Below, one piece after another: positions 6,602 to 8,754 of a stretch of 8,754 nt of DNA (positions within the stretch are counted from its first letter, which is position 1; every line of letters begins with the position of its first letter). Made by a program: the position numbers and the translations under genes. The stretch lies in NCBI GenBank assembly GCA_964568815.1, contig CAZMRY010000064.1:1-8754 (forward strand). Reading direction: 5' to 3'. The stretch comes from RGIG8700 sp964568815. GTDB taxonomy: Bacteria; Bacillota; Clostridia; RGIG6154. The notes under the pieces are model-generated. The model saw only the letters and a list, made by a program, of their open reading frames with translations. It did not search any database and was not told where the DNA came from.

Positions 6602-7885
6602 ATGGAAACTTTAATGTTAAAAACAATGATGGAACTTCAGGAACTTGCTAAAGAGCTTGGAATTAAAGATTATTCTAAATTTAAGAAAACTGAACTTGCT
6701 CAGCTTGTTTTTGAAAAAACGCCTAAGCCTGATAAAACTGAAGAAATAAATCAGGAGAATGAAGAAATTACACAGGCAGATGATAAATATGAAAAGGTTG
6801 AAGGTGTTCTTGAGGTTATGGCTGATGGTTATGGCTTTATAAGAGGAGAGAACTATCTGCCTACAAACAAAGATGTGTATGTTTCTGCAAATCAGATTAA
6901 AAGATTTAATTTAAAAACAGGTGATAAAATTACAGGTAATACAAGAGAAACAAAAGCACATGAGAAATTAAAACCGCTTATTTTTGTTTCTACAATAAAC
7001 GGAGATATACCTGCTATGGCTATTAAAAGAAGACCTTTTGAATATCTTGTCCCTGTATATCCGGACCAAAGACTTAAACTTGAAACTGTTAAAGAGGAAT
7101 ATGCAACAAGAATAATAGACATTATAGCACCTCTTGGAAAAGGTCAAAGAGGACTTATAGTTGCACCACCCAAAGCAGGTAAAACAACACTTCTTAAAAA
7201 TATAGCCAATGCAATTACTGAAAATTACCCTGATATAGAAATCATAGTACTTCTTATAGATGAAAGACCTGAAGAGGTATCAGATATGCAGAGGAGCATA
7301 AAGGGAGATGTAATTTATTCTACTTTTGACGAGTTGCCTGCACATCATATAAAAGTTGCTGAAATGGTTCTTGAAAGAGCACAAAGAATAGCAGAACAAA
7401 AGAAAGATGTTGTTGTGCTGCTTGACTCTTTAACAAGGCTGACAAGAGCATATAACCTTGTAATTCCTTCAACAGGCAGAACCTTGTCGGGTGGCATTGA
7501 TCCAGGAGCATTTCATATGCCTAAAAAGTTCTTTGGTGCTGCCAGAAATATAGAAAATGGCGGAAGTGTAACCATTCTTGCCACAGCCTTAACAGAAACA
7601 GGCAGCAGGATGGACGATGTTATTTATGAAGAATTTAAAGGCACAGGAAATATGGAAATACATTTAGACCGAAAACTTCAGGAAAGACGTATTTTCCCTG
7701 CAATAGATATAATAAAGTCAGGAACAAGAAAAGAGGAGTTGCTTCTTAGTGAGAAAGAAGCTTTAACTATGCTCAAATTAAGAAGAGCTCTTGCTACAGA
7801 CCAAAGCTATGAAATAACAGAAAAGTTTATTAATCTTATGATTTCAACTGAAAATAATGAGCAATTAATATCAAAAATCAAATAA
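6602..7885 (+). CDS. rho: Transcription termination factor Rho
   Basis: Rho is a hexameric RNA-dependent ATPase that loads on untranslated RNA and releases RNA polymerase. All domains are visible in 427 residues: a Rho_N SAP-like helical domain (about 5-38), a short acidic linker (39-62), a cold-shock-type RNA-binding domain (63-131) with GYGFIR (76-81) and DVYVS (91-95), and the motor domain. Motor motifs are Walker A APPKAGKTT (188-196), DERPEEV (220-226), Walker B VVLLDS (271-276, D275), LSGGID (295-300) in the Q-loop region, GAARN with ATALTETGSRMDD, and the Arg-finger context HLDRK (354-358). The long linker insertion of some actinobacterial Rho proteins is absent. GGAG at 6591-6594, 7 bases upstream, supports ATG 6602 over internal ATGs at residues 5, 9 and 10. 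Last gene of the tight operon; a hairpin begins at its stop codon. Confidence 0.98.
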   Translation: METLMLKTMMELQELAKELGIKDYSKFKKTELAQLVFEKTPKPDKTEEINQENEEITQADDKYEKVEGVLEVMADGYGFIRGENYLPTNKDVYVSANQIKRFNLKTGDKITGNTRETKAHEKLKPLIFVSTINGDIPAMAIKRRPFEYLVPVYPDQRLKLETVKEEYATRIIDIIAPLGKGQRGLIVAPPKAGKTTLLKNIANAITENYPDIEIIVLLIDERPEEVSDMQRSIKGDVIYSTFDELPAHHIKVAEMVLERAQRIAEQKKDVVVLLDSLTRLTRAYNLVIPSTGRTLSGGIDPGAFHMPKKFFGAARNIENGGSVTILATALTETGSRMDDVIYEEFKGTGNMEIHLDRKLQERRIFPAIDIIKSGTRKEELLLSEKEALTMLKLRRALATDQSYEITEKFINLMISTENNEQLISKIK

Positions 7886-7930
7886 TAAAAACACCTCACT
7901 TTGAATATAATTAAAGGGAGGTGTTTTTAT
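7885..7930 (+). terminator. Intrinsic terminator-like hairpin after rho, overlapping the next gene's ribosome binding site
   Basis: A 13-base perfect stem pairs 7885-7897 with 7918-7930 (core ACACCTC / GAGGTGT). After an A/G mismatch it continues with CTTT (7899-7902) pairing AAAG (7913-7916), then one G-U and one A-U pair, closing on a loop of about six bases (7905-7910). Five T's at 7924-7928 follow the GC core on the plus strand. On the minus strand the same stem is followed by a T-rich run (7890-7870), so it may also stop transcription coming leftward from comF. The hairpin fills the whole 45-base gap between rho and the next gene. Its 3' arm contains the GGAGGTG ribosome binding site of that gene. 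Confidence 0.75.
7916..7923 (+). promoter_or_regulatory. Ribosome binding site of the YlmC-type gene, buried in the hairpin
   Basis: GGGAGGTG at 7916-7923 is a near-perfect anti-16S match, 7 bases before ATG 7931. It decides the start at 7931 over the in-frame TTG at 7901. Bases 7918-7923 lie in the 3' arm of the terminator-like stem, so in a transcript coming from rho the site would be paired with CACCTC at 7892-7897. Confidence 0.75.
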
Positions 7931-8164
7931 ATGGTGAAGTCATCAGATTTCAGACAAAAAGAAGTAGTTAATATATGTGATGGTAAAAGACTTGGTTTTG
8001 TCTGTGATGTTGATATAGATATGCAAACGGGAAAGCTTAATTCAATTATAGTCCCTGCAACAGGAAAACTGTTTGGGATTTTTGGCAACAAAGATGATTA
8101 TATCATTCCGTGGGATAAAATCAAAACCATAGGTGAAGATATAATTCTTGTTGACTATTCTTAA
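7931..8164 (+). CDS. YlmC/YmxH family PRC-barrel protein
   Basis: A small 77-residue protein of the YlmC/YmxH family, annotated as sporulation-related in Bacillus and Clostridia; the biochemical role is not known. The whole chain is one PRC-barrel: MVKSSDFRQKEVVNICDGK at the start, LGFVCDVDIDMQTGKL (21-36), the strand LNSIIVPA (36-43), KLFGIFG (46-52), and the typical ending DDYIIPWDKIKTIGEDIILV (55-74), close to B. subtilis YlmC as I remember it. There is no signal peptide or membrane helix. The start at 7931 follows the GGGAGGTG site. The family marks the organism as Firmicutes and probably of sporulating ancestry. It is separated from rho by the terminator-like hairpin, and its TAA overlaps the stop of the opposing comF-like gene. 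Confidence 0.88.
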   Translation: MVKSSDFRQKEVVNICDGKRLGFVCDVDIDMQTGKLNSIIVPATGKLFGIFGNKDDYIIPWDKIKTIGEDIILVDYS

Positions 8165-8754
8165 AGCTTTCTTTGATTTATACATATACACAATACATAA
8201 ATATTCTTCGCACCATTTTGTTTTAAAATATCACAGCAAGTTTTAACAGTTGTACCGGTTGTATAAACATCATCTATCAGCGCTATATTTTCAGGCATTG
8301 TTTTTCTTTTATTAAAAATTATGGCACCTTCAAGGTTTGTAAGCCTGTCTTTACCATTTAATGTACTTTGTGGTACTGTGTGCTTGATTTTTTTCAATGC
8401 GTTGATTGTTGGTATTTTTGTTTTTGATGTAAGGTATTTACTTATAAGCTCTGTTTGGTTATATGAGCGTTGAGCAAGTCTTTCCTGACTTATTGGTGCC
8501 GGAATAAAAGCTTCGATATTGTTTAATTTGTTGTTTGATATAAGTTTTGCATAAATAAGTTCTCCGGCAGTTTTTGCTGCACTTGGTGTTGTATGGAATT
8601 TTAGATTGTGTACTATTGCTCTGCCAGGAGCAGTGTATTTTAATGGTGCAAAAAACTCTTTGAATGGTAATTTTTTTCCTGTCAGGCACGCAGGACAAAC
8701 CAGATTGTCAGGTGCGATGTCAAGTGATTTACCGCATTTGAGACAGCTTTCGTT
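8161..8754 (-). CDS. ComF family phosphoribosyltransferase, 5' end cut by window edge
   Basis: A leftward frame, open from the window edge, gives 197 residues to TAA at 8163-8161. The first visible residues hold a zinc-knuckle-like CLKC (4-7) with CPAC at 20-23. Then come YTAPGRAIVHNLKFH, FIPAPISQERLAQRSYNQTE (the ComF PvP...RGfNQ block, here RSYNQ), and QSTLNGKDRLTNLEGA. The PRPP-binding loop ALIDDVYTTGTT lies near the end. ComF proteins usually have about 220-240 residues, so roughly 30-40 N-terminal residues lie beyond the window, including another zinc-binding segment. In B. subtilis ComFC is needed for DNA uptake in competence; many Clostridia carry a lone comF-like gene, and its substrate is uncertain. 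An internal ATG at 8397 is not the start, because conserved sequence lies upstream of it. Confidence 0.92.
   Translation of the reverse strand, partial: NESCLKCGKSLDIAPDNLVCPACLTGKKLPFKEFFAPLKYTAPGRAIVHNLKFHTTPSAAKTAGELIYAKLISNNKLNNIEAFIPAPISQERLAQRSYNQTELISKYLTSKTKIPTINALKKIKHTVPQSTLNGKDRLTNLEGAIIFNKRKTMPENIALIDDVYTTGTTVKTCCDILKQNGAKNIYVLCICINQRKL

Noticed and set aside
7901..7930. TTG start extending the YlmC-type gene by 10 residues
   Set aside because: It would place the start inside the hairpin without a ribosome binding site; GGGAGGTG points to 7931.
8459..8698. Second minus-strand frame overlapping comF, tempting as evidence of a frameshift
   Set aside because: The ComF frame reads without interruption from 8754 to 8161 with motifs in the right order, so no frameshift is needed.
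1..8754. Mobile element, CRISPR array, toxin-antitoxin, phage or defence system
   Set aside because: No repeats with spacers, terminal inverted repeats, or transposase/integrase/nuclease motifs were seen; nearly all bases are in recognizable housekeeping genes of similar base composition.

Overview
The window looks like housekeeping chromosome from a low-GC Gram-positive bacterium of the class Clostridia. The DNA is AT-rich, Arg codons are mostly AGA, and ribosome binding sites are strong AGGAG types. TGA is used as a stop. The gene set (a stand-alone ecfA1-ecfA2-ecfT-truA block, a DUF5711-like protein, CvpA, Rho and a YlmC/YmxH protein) is typical of spore-forming or spore-derived Firmicutes. 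I see no transposase, integrase, phage gene, CRISPR array, tRNA or rRNA. The genus cannot be named from the sequence.

Layout. (1) 1-592, minus strand: purC, cut by the left edge. (2) 593-761: a divergent intergenic region with two facing sigma-A-type promoters, each with an extended -10, plus two small inverted repeats that could be operators. (3) 762-7885, plus strand: eight genes packed with overlaps or gaps of 2-14 bases, almost certainly one operon: a RlmI-like methyltransferase, ecfA1, ecfA2, ecfT, truA, a DUF5711-like membrane-anchored protein, a CvpA-family protein and rho. (4) 7885-7930: an intrinsic-terminator-like hairpin that fills the whole gap after rho and whose 3' arm contains the ribosome binding site of the next gene. 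(5) 7931-8164, plus strand: a YlmC/YmxH-type PRC-barrel protein. (6) 8161-8754, minus strand: a ComF-family phosphoribosyltransferase cut by the right edge, whose stop codon overlaps the stop of the YlmC gene.

Functionally, the main operon combines the shared energizing module of group II ECF vitamin/metal importers (two ATPases plus the EcfT scaffold, with no substrate-binding S component here), RNA modification (a putative RNA methyltransferase and the pseudouridine synthase TruA), two poorly understood membrane proteins and the transcription terminator Rho. The outer genes are purine synthesis (PurC) and a competence-type PRTase (ComF). I found no convincing undescribed system. The points most worth a second look are the rho/ylmC terminator that hides a ribosome binding site, the convergent overlapping stops, the lack of an m5C-type cysteine in the methyltransferase, and the unexplained DUF5711-CvpA pair in front of rho.
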